This document shows positions 40,343 through 48,981 of a stretch of DNA of 64,000 nucleotides, piece by piece. Made by a program: the position numbers and the translations under genes. Every line of letters starts with the position of its first letter. The stretch's first letter is position 1. This DNA is from Dyella telluris. GTDB lineage: Bacteria > Pseudomonadota > Gammaproteobacteria > Xanthomonadales > Rhodanobacteraceae. A model generated the notes under the pieces. It was given only the letters and a program-made list of their open reading frames with translations. It was not told the origin of the DNA and made no database searches. The stretch spans positions 4,216,001-4,280,000 of the forward strand of contig NZ_CP060412.1 in the NCBI RefSeq assembly GCF_014297575.1, read 5' to 3'.

Positions 40343-41914
40343 ATGGCCTGTACCTTGTTGCGTCGCCTTGCCTGTCTTGCATTGCTGGCGTTGGCCGGCT
40401 GCACCCATTCGGACTTTCGTCCCGACTATCCGCGCGTGGCCAGCACCGTCCTTCCGGTGCCGGCCGATGCGCCGTTGGCGGCGTATGCCACGCGCGTTAC
40501 CGCCGGGCACGGCAGCGACAGCGGCCTGCGGCTGATCAGCGATTCCAATGACGCGCTGCTCGCGCGCATTGCCCTGGCCAACCGTGCCGTGCATTCGCTG
40601 GACCTGCAGTACTACATGTTCCACAGCGACGCGACGGGCGGCCTGCTGGCGCAGCGCCTGCTGGCGGCGGCCGATCGCGGCGTGCGCGTGCGCCTGCTGC
40701 TGGACGATCTGCACGTAGCCGGCAAGGACAAGTTGCTGCGCGTGCTGGATGGCCACCGCAATATCGAGATCCGCCTGTTCAATCCTTTCCTCGAGCGCAA
40801 TGCCTCGATGTGGGGCATGGGCAAGCAGTTCGCGGGCGACTTCTCGCGGCTCAACCGACGCATGCACAACAAGGCCATGATTGCCGATGGGGCCATGGCC
40901 GTGGTGGGTGGACGGAATATCGGCGACGAGTATTTCGACGCCAGCGAAGGGGTGAATTTTCGCGACCTGGACGTGCTGACGGTGGGGCCGGTGGTGGCGC
41001 AGATCGGGCAGATGTTCGATCGCTACTGGAACAGCGAGCAGTCGTATCCGATAGGCGCGTTCCACCACGACACGCCGGGGCCGGAGAAGCTGGAGGAGTT
41101 GCGCAAGGACATGGACGCGCACGCGCGCCAGTTCAGTCAGGGCAGCTATGCGCATAGCCTGGTGGCGCGGGTCGGTGACCTTGCGCACGAGGTGCCCGGT
41201 ACCGAGTGGGCCTGGGGACCCACGACCTACCTTGCCGACGATCCCGACAAGAGCAATCCGCAGGCGGACAGCGCCGGCCTGAACATGGCGCCGCAGATCC
41301 GCGCGTGGATGGATGGTGCGCAGCATCGCCTCACCTTGATCTCGCCGTATTTTGTGCCGGGTCCCAAGGGGGTGGCTTATCTGCAGGGGATGCGCGAGCG
41401 TGGCGTGGCGGTGGACGTGCTCACCAATTCGCTGGCGTCCACCGACGCCGGCAATGTTTACGTGGCCTATGCGTCGTACCGCGTGGCGCTGCTCAAGTCC
41501 GGCGTGCAGCTTTTCGAGCTGAAGCCCGATGCAGGGCGCGGCCGGCACGGCAGCCATTTCTTCGGGTCGTCCTCGGGCGGCAACAGCCTGCATGCCAAGG
41601 CCATCGTGGTCGACGAGGAGCATGCCTTCGTCGGTTCGATGAACCTCGATCCGCGTTCCGTGCATCTCAATACGGAAGATGGCGTGATCGTTGATTCGCA
41701 CGCACTTGCCCAGGCCTTGCTGGCGATTTTTGCGGACGCGACCAAGCCCAACCATGCCTATCAGGTGCTACTGGACGACAAGGACCGGGTTTACTGGCAG
41801 GGCAAGGAGCCCGGCCAGCCCATGGTCCGCTACGACACGGCGCCGCAAACCAGCTGGTGGCGCCGCTTCAAGGTGAACGCTGGCGGGCTGCTGCCCATCG
41901 AAAGCCTGCTTTGA
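40343..41914 (+). CDS. Phospholipase-D-family cardiolipin synthase-like lipoprotein (ClsC type)
   Basis: 523 residues. The signal peptide ends in lipobox LALAGC. Two HKD motifs are intact: HNKAMIADGAMAVVGGRN (His175) and HAKAIVVDEEHAFVGSMN (His417). The layout matches ClsC/YmdC-type enzymes that make cardiolipin from phospholipid donors; E. coli ClsC is not obviously a lipoprotein, so the lipobox is a difference. AAGGAGGGA lies just upstream of ATG. It is the first gene of the accessory stretch that follows zipA. Confidence 0.83.
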   Translation: MACTLLRRLACLALLALAGCTHSDFRPDYPRVASTVLPVPADAPLAAYATRVTAGHGSDSGLRLISDSNDALLARIALANRAVHSLDLQYYMFHSDATGGLLAQRLLAAADRGVRVRLLLDDLHVAGKDKLLRVLDGHRNIEIRLFNPFLERNASMWGMGKQFAGDFSRLNRRMHNKAMIADGAMAVVGGRNIGDEYFDASEGVNFRDLDVLTVGPVVAQIGQMFDRYWNSEQSYPIGAFHHDTPGPEKLEELRKDMDAHARQFSQGSYAHSLVARVGDLAHEVPGTEWAWGPTTYLADDPDKSNPQADSAGLNMAPQIRAWMDGAQHRLTLISPYFVPGPKGVAYLQGMRERGVAVDVLTNSLASTDAGNVYVAYASYRVALLKSGVQLFELKPDAGRGRHGSHFFGSSSGGNSLHAKAIVVDEEHAFVGSMNLDPRSVHLNTEDGVIVDSHALAQALLAIFADATKPNHAYQVLLDDKDRVYWQGKEPGQPMVRYDTAPQTSWWRRFKVNAGGLLPIESLL

Positions 41915-41950
41915 GAGCAGGGCTTGAAAGCCGGGGTGGGCAGCCTTATG

Positions 41951-41968
41951 ATTGAGTACGCACTCAAT
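41951..41968. promoter_or_regulatory. Palindromic operator upstream of the tetR-like gene
   Basis: Perfect inverted repeat ATTGAGT-ACGC-ACTCAAT, ending 16 bp before the regulator start. A related site lies before the SDR gene, so both are probably bound by the TetR-family protein between them. Confidence 0.65.
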
Positions 41969-41984
41969 TAATGATTCGAGACTC

Positions 41985-42557
41985 ATGGCCCGCCCCCGCA
42001 GCGAAGACAAGCGCAACGCCATCCTGGATGCCGCCACCAAGGTGTTCGCGGAGCAGGGTACGAGTGCGCCGACCGCGCGGATCGCCCGGCAGGCAGGCGT
42101 GGCCGAAGGCACGTTATTCACTTATTTCGAAAGCAAGGACGTGCTGCTCAACGAGCTCTACCTGACGGTGAAAGCCGGGCTCAGGGAGGCGATGCTGGTG
42201 GACTATCCCCAGAAAGGTAGCCTCCGCGAACGGGCCCAGCATGCGTGGAACGGCTACGTGAATTGGGGCGTGGTCCATCCGGAAGGGCGCAAGGTCATGG
42301 CGCAGCTGACGGTGTCCACCGGCATCACGGACGAGGTCAAGGCGACGGGCTCGGCACCCTTCGGCGGTGTCCAGGACATGCTCCGCGAAGCGATGACCAA
42401 GGGTGTGCTGCGCGAGATGGCGCCGGCCTTCGTGGGCGCACTGATGTCGGCCATGGCGGAAGCCACCATCACCTTCATCGAGCGCGAACCGAAGCGAGCC
42501 GAAGCGTATCGCGCCGCAGGGTTCGAGGCATTCTGGAACGCCATCGGCAAGAGCTGA
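41985..42557 (+). CDS. TetR/AcrR-family transcriptional regulator
   Basis: 190 residues. The N-terminal helix-turn-helix region is standard: RNAILDAATKVFAEQGTSAPTARIARQAGVAEGTLFTYFESKDVLLNELY. The C-terminal ligand domain is unassigned. It is preceded by a perfect palindrome and followed, after 58 bp with a second palindrome, by an SDR oxidoreductase and a reductase-like gene. It most likely represses itself and these two genes until an unknown, possibly aldehyde or quinone-like, ligand binds. Confidence 0.9.
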   Translation: MARPRSEDKRNAILDAATKVFAEQGTSAPTARIARQAGVAEGTLFTYFESKDVLLNELYLTVKAGLREAMLVDYPQKGSLRERAQHAWNGYVNWGVVHPEGRKVMAQLTVSTGITDEVKATGSAPFGGVQDMLREAMTKGVLREMAPAFVGALMSAMAEATITFIEREPKRAEAYRAAGFEAFWNAIGKS

Positions 42558-42575
42558 TCATTTTTTCAATCATTT

Positions 42576-42598
42576 AATGAGTGTGTAAGCACTCAATT
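42576..42598. promoter_or_regulatory. Second palindromic site, upstream of the SDR gene
   Basis: AATGAGTG and CACTCAATT flank a six-base centre (TGTAAG). The half-sites TGAGT/ACTCA equal those of the operator at 41951, but the spacing is four bases longer. It ends 17 bp before the SDR start and just upstream of the AAAGGAG Shine-Dalgarno. Confidence 0.6.
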
Positions 42599-42615
42599 AC
42601 TAAAGGAGACATGTC

Positions 42616-43476
42616 ATGTCAAAAGTCTGGTTAGTCACAGGTAGTTCCCGCGGCCTGGGCCGCGACATCGTTGAGGCCGCACTGGCCCATGGCGACCGCG
42701 TGGTGGCCACGGCGCGCCGGCCGGAGCAACTGGCCGATCTGGCACAGCGTTACGGTGACCAGGTGCGCGCCGTGACGCTGGATGTGGCCGATGCCGCCTC
42801 GGCGCGCGCCGCAGTGCAGTCCACGGTGGATGCGTTCGGACGTCTGGACGTGCTGGTCAACAACGCCGGCTACGGCAACGCCATGCCGTTCGAGCAGAGC
42901 GACGAGGCCGGTTTCCGCGCACAGGTCGAAACCAATTTCTACGGCGTGGTGAACCTTACGCGTGCGGCCTTGCCGGTGATGCGCGCGCAGCGTTCCGGAC
43001 ACATCCTGCAGATTTCCTCGGTGGGCGGCCGCATCGGCGTGCCGGGGCTGTCGGCCTATCAGTCGGCCAAGTGGGCCGTGGGCGGTTTCACCGAAGTGGT
43101 GGCGGCCGAAGTGGAGCATCTCGGCATCAAGGTATGTGCACTGGAACCGGGTGGCATGCGCACGGGTTGGGCCGAGGAAGCCAACAGCACGCTGGGTGAA
43201 CTGATGCCCGACTATGAGGCCTCGGTGGGCACGTTCCGCAGCCGCATCCGCGAGCATCAGGGCAAGGAAGCGAGCGACCCCGCACGTGTGGCGCAGGTGG
43301 TGCTGACGCTGGCGTACCATGAAAAGCTGCCGCGCCACCTGCTGTTGGGCAGCGACGCCCTGCATTACTTCGGGATGGTGGAGCAGGACCGCGTGGCAGC
43401 CGCGGAACGCTGGCGCGAGGTGAGTCTGTCCACTGATTTCAACAAGGGCCCCATGCCCGCCTTTCCGGCGTACTGA
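42616..43476 (+). CDS. Short-chain dehydrogenase/reductase
   Basis: 286 residues, classical SDR. NAD(P)-binding TGSSRGLGRDI lies near the N-terminus, the NNAGYG motif near residue 85, Ser in LQISSVGG and the catalytic YQSAK (Tyr-x3-Lys) near residue 155. Arg residues after beta-2 (TARRPEQL) suggest NADPH. AAAGGAG precedes the ATG. The substrate is unknown; control by the adjacent TetR-family protein is likely from the shared palindromes. Confidence 0.88.
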   Translation: MSKVWLVTGSSRGLGRDIVEAALAHGDRVVATARRPEQLADLAQRYGDQVRAVTLDVADAASARAAVQSTVDAFGRLDVLVNNAGYGNAMPFEQSDEAGFRAQVETNFYGVVNLTRAALPVMRAQRSGHILQISSVGGRIGVPGLSAYQSAKWAVGGFTEVVAAEVEHLGIKVCALEPGGMRTGWAEEANSTLGELMPDYEASVGTFRSRIREHQGKEASDPARVAQVVLTLAYHEKLPRHLLLGSDALHYFGMVEQDRVAAAERWREVSLSTDFNKGPMPAFPAY

Positions 43477-43485
43477 GGTCAGGCC

Positions 43486-44160
43486 ATGAAGATCATCCTC
43501 TTCGGCGCCAGCGGCATGGTGGGCCAGGGCGTGTTGCGCGAATGCCTGGCCGCTCCTGACGTGGACCAGGTGCTGGTGGTGGGAAGGAGCACGACCGGGG
43601 TGACGCATCCCCGGTTGCGCGAACTGCTCCACCAGGATTTTTTCGACTACGCGTCGATCGAGCCGGCGCTGAAGGGGTATGACGCCTGTTTCTTCTGCCT
43701 GGGCGTGAGCGCAGGCGGCATGGACGAGTCGCGCTATGCCCATCTCACCTATGACCTCACGCTGGCGGCAGCGGGCACCTTGGCGCGGCTCAACCCGGCC
43801 ATGGTCTTCGTCTACGTGTCGGGTGCAGGCACCGACAGCAGCGAGCAAGGACGCAGCATGTGGGCGCGGGTGAAAGGGCGTACCGAGAACGCGCTGCAAC
43901 GCCTGCCGTTCCGCGCGGTGTACCAGTTCCGGCCGGGGTTTATCGAGCCAGTGCAGGGCGAAAGGTCGAAGACCCCGTCCTATCGCCTGATCTATGGCTT
44001 GTCGCGACCACTGTTTCCCTTGCTGCGACGCCTGTTCCCGCGGCACATGCTGAGCACCATCGACATGGGGCGGGCCATGTTGTCCGTAGTGCGGCATGGC
44101 GCGCCGACGGCTGTGCTTGAGATCCCCGATATCCAGGCGGCCGCACGGCGCAACGACTGA
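43486..44160 (+). CDS. NAD(P)-binding epimerase/NmrA-like protein
   Basis: 224 residues, atypical SDR fold. The N-terminus MKIILFGASGMVGQGVLRECL has the GxxGxxG nucleotide loop. It lacks the classical YxxxK catalytic pair; a Lys is found in WARVKGRTENAL. It starts nine bases after the SDR gene and is probably part of the same TetR-controlled transcript. Function unknown. Confidence 0.8.
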   Translation: MKIILFGASGMVGQGVLRECLAAPDVDQVLVVGRSTTGVTHPRLRELLHQDFFDYASIEPALKGYDACFFCLGVSAGGMDESRYAHLTYDLTLAAAGTLARLNPAMVFVYVSGAGTDSSEQGRSMWARVKGRTENALQRLPFRAVYQFRPGFIEPVQGERSKTPSYRLIYGLSRPLFPLLRRLFPRHMLSTIDMGRAMLSVVRHGAPTAVLEIPDIQAAARRND

Positions 44161-44290
44161 TCTGTCCACTCAGCGGAAGGGTGGTGCGCAAAGCCGGCGA
44201 ATGTCGTAGCGTGGCGCGGCATCTGATCGGTGGCGGGCCCGTGCGTGAGGGCCTGCGTTGACTCCAGCCCACTGGCCCAAGAGCGCTCGC

Positions 44291-45952
44291 ATGCACCGTT
44301 CGCGTGGTTCCCGCAAAACGCATGCAACTCGCTGGGGCCGGTGCCTGGGCCTGCTGGGGCTGGCCCTGCTGGCGGCCTGCAGCAGTGCGGTGCGCACGGA
44401 TGCCCCCGCGAAAGACGATCCGCTGATGACGGCCCGGCGTCTGTGGCACGACGCGGCGGCGATCCAGCGCAAGGATCTGGCGGCGCGCAACTGGATGCAC
44501 TGCGCGCTGGCGGCGTATCGCGCCGCCGACACCGACAATGTGCTGCGGGCGCAGGAAGCCCAGGCCATGGCCGGTGGCTGCACCCACGAGTTGATGGGCT
44601 ATCTGCTCGACCAGGAGCCGGCACCGTGGCGTCCGCACACGATCACCGTGGTGGGCGAACCCTTGCGCGTCGTGTTCCGCGACATGCCTGACAGTCTGGA
44701 CGACGGCCCGGTCGCGCTGGCGCGCGCCGACGAAGTGACCTTGCCGGACGTGATGGGCCAGCGCTACATCTCCGCCGGCTATGGCGTGTCGATGGTGGGG
44801 TGGCAGCCGCCTTGCCATGACAAGCCGATCTGCAAGCTGTATCCACCGGACGGCGTGACGCGCGCACTCACGGCGTGGATCGAACCCGGCGATGACGGTG
44901 TGCCCCAGCTGGTACTGACCGGCACGCGCAAACATCCGGAGATGACCATCGGCCATCGCAGCGTGCCCTTGGCGACGGATTTCTCCGCGCCGTATGCAGC
45001 CTTGGTGGACCGCTCGCACATCAACCGGATGGCGCTGTGGGGCCTGGTGGGCGGACAGCAGCTGGCGATGCGCGAAGGGCTGTACCTGCTGCAGGATTAC
45101 GACCCGTCCAAGACGCCGATCATCATGGTGCACGGGCTGGGGCGCAGCCCGCTGATCTGGGCCCGCCTGACCAACCTTATCGACGGCACGCCCGAGTTGC
45201 GTGCGCGCTACCAGGTGTGGCACGTCGTGTATCCCACCAACACGCCGGTGCTGCTCAACCGCATGGTCGTGCAACGCATGATGGATCGCGCCTGGCACAC
45301 GCTGGACCCCGACGGCACGGCGCCGGCGCACCAGGACATGGTGATGATCGGGCACAGCATGGGCGGCGTGATTTCGCGCCTGATGGTGTCCGACAGCAGC
45401 GACGTGGTGTGGAAGGCGGTGTTCGACATCCCGCCGGATCAATTGCGGGGCAAGGCGTCCGATATCGCCACGCTGGATTCGCTGTTCCGTTTCCAGCCCT
45501 ATACAGGCGTGAACCGGGTGATCTTCCTGGCTACGCCGCACCTTGGCAGCCCGCTCGCCGACAGCTTCATCGGCTGGGTGGCGCGTCGCGTGGTGCGCGC
45601 ACACACGCCCGAGCTGGATGCGCTGGAGCGTGTGGTGGCCGAGAACCGCGCCCACGAAAATCCACTGCTGGCGCTGGACTACGCCAGCCATGGGCTGAGC
45701 AGCATCAGTACGCTGAGTGCCGCGCAGCCGGTCAGTCGCGCCGCGCAAACGCTGATGCCGGCGCAGGGCGTGCGTTATTACACCTTCGCCGGCAAGCTGC
45801 CAGGCGCCAACCCGCCCGGCGACGGCATCGTGCCGTTGCAAAGCGCGCTCATCGCCGGTGCCGTGTCGACCACGGTGGTGAAAGACGGCCACCAGCTCTA
45901 CCTCAACGATGAAGTGCTGGCGAAGATCGTGGATATCCTCCGCCAGCCCTGA
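44291..45952 (+). CDS. Alpha/beta-hydrolase lipoprotein (lipase/esterase-like)
   Basis: 553 residues. A basic N-terminus is followed by a signal sequence with lipobox LALLAAC. The C-terminal half has the hydrolase core: PIIMVHGLGRSPLIWARL, nucleophile elbow GHSMGG (catalytic Ser), and a late His in VVKDGHQLYLN. The N-terminal 230 residues are unassigned. It is predicted to be membrane-anchored and to act on lipids or esters in the envelope. ATG 44291 was preferred to the TTG at 44258. Confidence 0.8.
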   Translation: MHRSRGSRKTHATRWGRCLGLLGLALLAACSSAVRTDAPAKDDPLMTARRLWHDAAAIQRKDLAARNWMHCALAAYRAADTDNVLRAQEAQAMAGGCTHELMGYLLDQEPAPWRPHTITVVGEPLRVVFRDMPDSLDDGPVALARADEVTLPDVMGQRYISAGYGVSMVGWQPPCHDKPICKLYPPDGVTRALTAWIEPGDDGVPQLVLTGTRKHPEMTIGHRSVPLATDFSAPYAALVDRSHINRMALWGLVGGQQLAMREGLYLLQDYDPSKTPIIMVHGLGRSPLIWARLTNLIDGTPELRARYQVWHVVYPTNTPVLLNRMVVQRMMDRAWHTLDPDGTAPAHQDMVMIGHSMGGVISRLMVSDSSDVVWKAVFDIPPDQLRGKASDIATLDSLFRFQPYTGVNRVIFLATPHLGSPLADSFIGWVARRVVRAHTPELDALERVVAENRAHENPLLALDYASHGLSSISTLSAAQPVSRAAQTLMPAQGVRYYTFAGKLPGANPPGDGIVPLQSALIAGAVSTTVVKDGHQLYLNDEVLAKIVDILRQP

Positions 45953-45959
45953 GGCCGGT

Positions 45960-46421
45960 TCAGTGCGAGGCGAGCGTTGGCAGGGCTGGTGCCAGCGACG
46001 AGGTCTGCGGCAGCGGCAACTTGATCGGATCCTGCGGACCGACGATGGCCCAGACCAGCAGGGTGGCTGGCCGGTTGCCTGCGTTGCGGGTCACCAGATG
46101 ATGGGCGCGCGGCGGCTCGTACCAGCTCTGGCCGGCTGTGTACGTCTTCGGCTCCTGTCCTTCGAGCTGGGATGTCACCGCGCCTTCAAGCACGTAGGCA
46201 AAGATGGAGCCGGGGTGCAGGTGCGGTGCCGCGCTCTGGCCGGGAGCGAGCGTGACCGTGGCCATCATCACGTTCTTGCCCGGTACGTCGGCCAGCGCTT
46301 GCTTCATCAATGGCTGGACGAGCTCCTCGCCACCATCGTGAGCCCATGCGCTACCGGCCATGCCGATAGTCGCGGCTAGCGAAAACAGCAGCGAGGCAAA
46401 GGGTGAAAACGAAGTCTTCAT
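45960..46421 (-). CDS. Secreted cupin-domain protein
   Basis: 153 residues with a signal peptide ending near SAWAH. The cupin motif 1 region HLHPGSIFAYVLEGAVTSQLEG and motif 2 region PRAHHLVTRNAGNRPATLL provide three or four metal-binding His. It lies just downstream of the carboxymuconolactone-decarboxylase-family gene on the same strand and is probably cotranscribed with it. Function unknown; such cupins often accompany AhpD-like proteins in redox or quinone-related loci. Confidence 0.8.
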   Translation of the reverse strand: MKTSFSPFASLLFSLAATIGMAGSAWAHDGGEELVQPLMKQALADVPGKNVMMATVTLAPGQSAAPHLHPGSIFAYVLEGAVTSQLEGQEPKTYTAGQSWYEPPRAHHLVTRNAGNRPATLLVWAIVGPQDPIKLPLPQTSSLAPALPTLASH

Positions 46422-46437
46422 GGTGGCGTTGCTCCGT

Positions 46438-46875
46438 TCAGGCCGGCAGCTTGCGGAAGGCGATCGCGAAGCGGTTCCAGCCGTTGATGGCGACGACCAG
46501 CAAGGTCAGGTCGGCCAGGTCTTCCTCGGAAAAATGGGGCTGCACGGCCTGCCACACGCTGTCGGGCACATGGTTGCCGGCGATCAGGGTGAGCGATTCG
46601 GTCCATTCCAGTGCGGCGCGTTCGCGATCGGTGAAGAACGGCGTTTCGCGCCATACGCTGAGCGTGGCAAGGCGGCGCTCGTTCTCGCCGGCTTTGCGCG
46701 CATCCGTCGAATGCATGTCCACGCAGTACGCACAACCGTTGATCTGGGACGCGCGCAGGCGGACCAGTTCGATCAGCGACTTTTCCAGGCCGCTTTTGCC
46801 GATGCGCTGTTCCAGGCCCACCATCGCCTTGATGGCTTCGGGGCTGGCCTTGTAGAAGTCGAGACGCTGGTTCAT
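46438..46875 (-). CDS. Carboxymuconolactone decarboxylase/AhpD-family protein
   Basis: 145 residues. LIELVRLRASQINGCAYCVDMHSTDARKAGE contains the CxxC-x3-H site of AhpD-type alkylhydroperoxidases, so a peroxidase-like thiol function is likelier than lactone decarboxylation. It is divergent from the MocR regulator across a 103-bp gap with an inverted repeat and is a probable target of that regulator. The cupin gene follows 16 bp downstream. Confidence 0.88.
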   Translation of the reverse strand: MNQRLDFYKASPEAIKAMVGLEQRIGKSGLEKSLIELVRLRASQINGCAYCVDMHSTDARKAGENERRLATLSVWRETPFFTDRERAALEWTESLTLIAGNHVPDSVWQAVQPHFSEEDLADLTLLVVAINGWNRFAIAFRKLPA

Positions 46876-46902
46876 GGCGTGATCCTCGTGACGGGTTCGG
46901 TA

Positions 46903-46930
46903 GGGAAGGTAAAGTCAGGTTAGACTTCCC
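46903..46930. promoter_or_regulatory. Inverted repeat in the mocR divergent region
   Basis: GGGAAG (46903-46908) and CTTCCC (46925-46930), with AAGTC/GACTT inside. It lies midway between the two divergent starts and is a candidate MocR operator. Confidence 0.4.
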
Positions 46931-46978
46931 ACTGGCCTTCTTGAATGTCCATTTTCAGGAGAATTGAGGTAGCCACTG

Positions 46979-48412
46979 ATGGACATCCAGCTCAACATAG
47001 TGGGCCGGCGTGATCTGGCCGGGCAGCTCTACCAGCAACTGCGTGCCGCCATCGTCGATGGGCGTATCGCCGCAGGCTCGCGCCTGCCGTCCACGCGCAA
47101 CCTTGCCGACCAGCTCGGCGTGTCGCGCAAGACCACGCTGGAAGTGTTCGAGCGACTGACCGCCGAAGGGTTTCTGCAGGGCCGGCAGGGCGACGGTACC
47201 TTTGTCGCCGAAGGCATGGCCGCGATGCCGCCGCCGGCGCGTGCGCGGGGCACCGTGTCGCCCCGGCCGGCCAAGGTCTGGCAGCGTGTTCCCGACGCAC
47301 TCTCGCTGCCCAAACCGGGCGAGCGCCTGCGCTACGACTATCTGGGTGGCGTTACCGACAAGTCGCTTTTCCACGTGGATGCCTGGCGCAAGTGCGTGGC
47401 CCATGCCTTGCGCATGCAGGCACGTGGCCGTGGCATATACCGCGACCCGGCGGGCGAACAGGAACTGCGGCTGGCCATAGCCCGCTACATCGGTTTCAGC
47501 CGTGGCGTGGTGTGCAACTGGACGGACGTGATCGTGACGCAGGGTGCGCAACAGGCGGTAGACCTGGCAGCACGGGTGATGGTTGACCGAGGCGACGTGG
47601 TGGCCGTGGAAGACCCGGGCTATCCGCCGGCACGCAGCAGCCTGCTGGCGCTGGGGGCGCGGGTGAAGCCGGTTCGCGTGGACCGCGAAGGCCTTTGCGT
47701 GGACGAGCTTCCCGACAACGCGCGGCTCGTCTACGTGACGCCGTCGCACCAGTTTCCCCTGGGCATGCCCATGAGCCTGGAGCGGCGCATGGCCCTGCTG
47801 GAATGGGCGGCGCGTCGCGGGGCGCTGGTGGTGGAGGACGACTACGACGGCGAATTCCGCTTCGAAGGCCGGCCGATGGAGTCGCTCAAGAGCCTGGACC
47901 GAAGCGGCGTGGTGGCCTACGTCGGCACGTTTTCCAAGACGCTGTTCCCGGAGTTGCGCACCGGCTACGTGGTGCCACCGGCGTCGCTGGCCACGGATTT
48001 CCTCAAGGCCCGGCAGATCAACGACTGGCACGGATGCACCCTGACCCAGACCGCGCTGGCCCGCTACATGCTGGACGGGGAATTCGGTCGTCACATCCGT
48101 CGCGTGCAGAAGCACTACGCACAACGCCGCGACGCACTGCTGCAGCACCTGGCCGGGCCGCTGCTCGACTGGCTGGAGCCCATCGCGCCGGCGGCCGGCA
48201 TCCACATGGCGGCGCTGTTGCGCCCCGGCCTTACCGAGGACGCGCTGATCGCCACGGCGCGCAAGGCGTCGATCGCGCTGTACGGCATCCGCGGGTTCCA
48301 CGCCGGACGCCGGGTGCGCCCGGGCCTGCTGTTCGGTTATGGCGACACGCCGGTGGACGACATCCACGCCTCGATGGAGCGCCTGGCGGCACTGCTTGGC
48401 GGCCGCGGATGA
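46979..48412 (+). CDS. MocR-family (GntR-HTH plus aminotransferase) regulator
   Basis: 477 residues. An N-terminal winged helix (GQLYQQLRAAIVDGRIAAGSRLPSTRNLADQLGVSRKTTLEVFERL) is fused to a fold-type I aminotransferase domain. The PLP lysine is Lys320 in GTFSKTLFPELRTGY. MocR proteins such as PdxR and GabR sense PLP-linked ligands. Here it is divergent from the AhpD-like and cupin genes, which it probably controls; nothing nearby points to vitamin B6 synthesis. Confidence 0.9.
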   Translation: MDIQLNIVGRRDLAGQLYQQLRAAIVDGRIAAGSRLPSTRNLADQLGVSRKTTLEVFERLTAEGFLQGRQGDGTFVAEGMAAMPPPARARGTVSPRPAKVWQRVPDALSLPKPGERLRYDYLGGVTDKSLFHVDAWRKCVAHALRMQARGRGIYRDPAGEQELRLAIARYIGFSRGVVCNWTDVIVTQGAQQAVDLAARVMVDRGDVVAVEDPGYPPARSSLLALGARVKPVRVDREGLCVDELPDNARLVYVTPSHQFPLGMPMSLERRMALLEWAARRGALVVEDDYDGEFRFEGRPMESLKSLDRSGVVAYVGTFSKTLFPELRTGYVVPPASLATDFLKARQINDWHGCTLTQTALARYMLDGEFGRHIRRVQKHYAQRRDALLQHLAGPLLDWLEPIAPAAGIHMAALLRPGLTEDALIATARKASIALYGIRGFHAGRRVRPGLLFGYGDTPVDDIHASMERLAALLGGRG

Positions 48413-48430
48413 AGGTCGGCGTCGACCTTC
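48411..48430. repeat. Hairpin at the mocR stop
   Basis: Perfect 8-bp inverted repeat GAAGGTCG / CGACCTTC with a four-base loop, starting in the stop codon of the MocR gene. It has no T-run. A second pair (ATCACC/GGTGAT) follows within 35 bp. Possibly a weak transcription end. Confidence 0.35.
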
Positions 48431-48663
48431 GGACATCACCCGAAAGTATTAGGTGATCGGCTCGCTGATTTCACGCAAATTCGCCATTTGCTTGAGCATG
48501 ATCAGGGCGCACGTCAGACATTTGCGAGTGCAGGCGACTGGCGCGTATCGAGCAATGCGAGGCTCATGGAAGAGCGAACAGGCGTCCAGGCGTTGCTTCC
48601 GCATGACGGTGGCGCGGCCCGGATGACATAGCGGACGACGTGGGGGGAAAAGGGAGCCAACGC

Positions 48664-48981
48664 ATGCGCAAGGTTACGATCAGGTTTCAGGACGTCGCCA
48701 CCGAATTGGCCCAGATCAACACGGCGCGTGACGACGTGATGGAGCGGGCTTTCAGCATGCTCGAGCAGCGCCACGGCACCCTTGCCGCGATGCTGGTGCA
48801 GAGCCTTGGCGATCGCCAGCGCGCGGTGCGATGGATGTGCCGTCACCAGAATGCCTTCGACGGACGCACGGCTTACGAACTGCTGGCCGATGGCGAGGAA
48901 GACACCGTCTGGGACGAGATTGCGCTGCTGAGCGATGCGCCCGTGTCGGCACGCATGAACGCGGTGCGGATGGCCTACTGA
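48664..48981 (+). CDS. Orphan Xre/MbcA/ParS-type toxin-binding domain protein
   Basis: 105 residues; AAAGGGAG about eight bases before ATG 48664. The C-terminal half (LGDRQRAVRWMCRHQNAFDGRTAYELLADGEEDTVWDEIALL) has the helical W..x..FDGRTAYELLA pattern of the MbcA/ParS (DUF2384) toxin-binding domain. The N-terminal half is not a recognisable helix-turn-helix. No RES-type or other toxin gene is adjacent. It ends with a 7-bp overlap with the convergent PepSY gene. Family assignment is by pattern only. Confidence 0.55.
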   Translation: MRKVTIRFQDVATELAQINTARDDVMERAFSMLEQRHGTLAAMLVQSLGDRQRAVRWMCRHQNAFDGRTAYELLADGEEDTVWDEIALLSDAPVSARMNAVRMAY

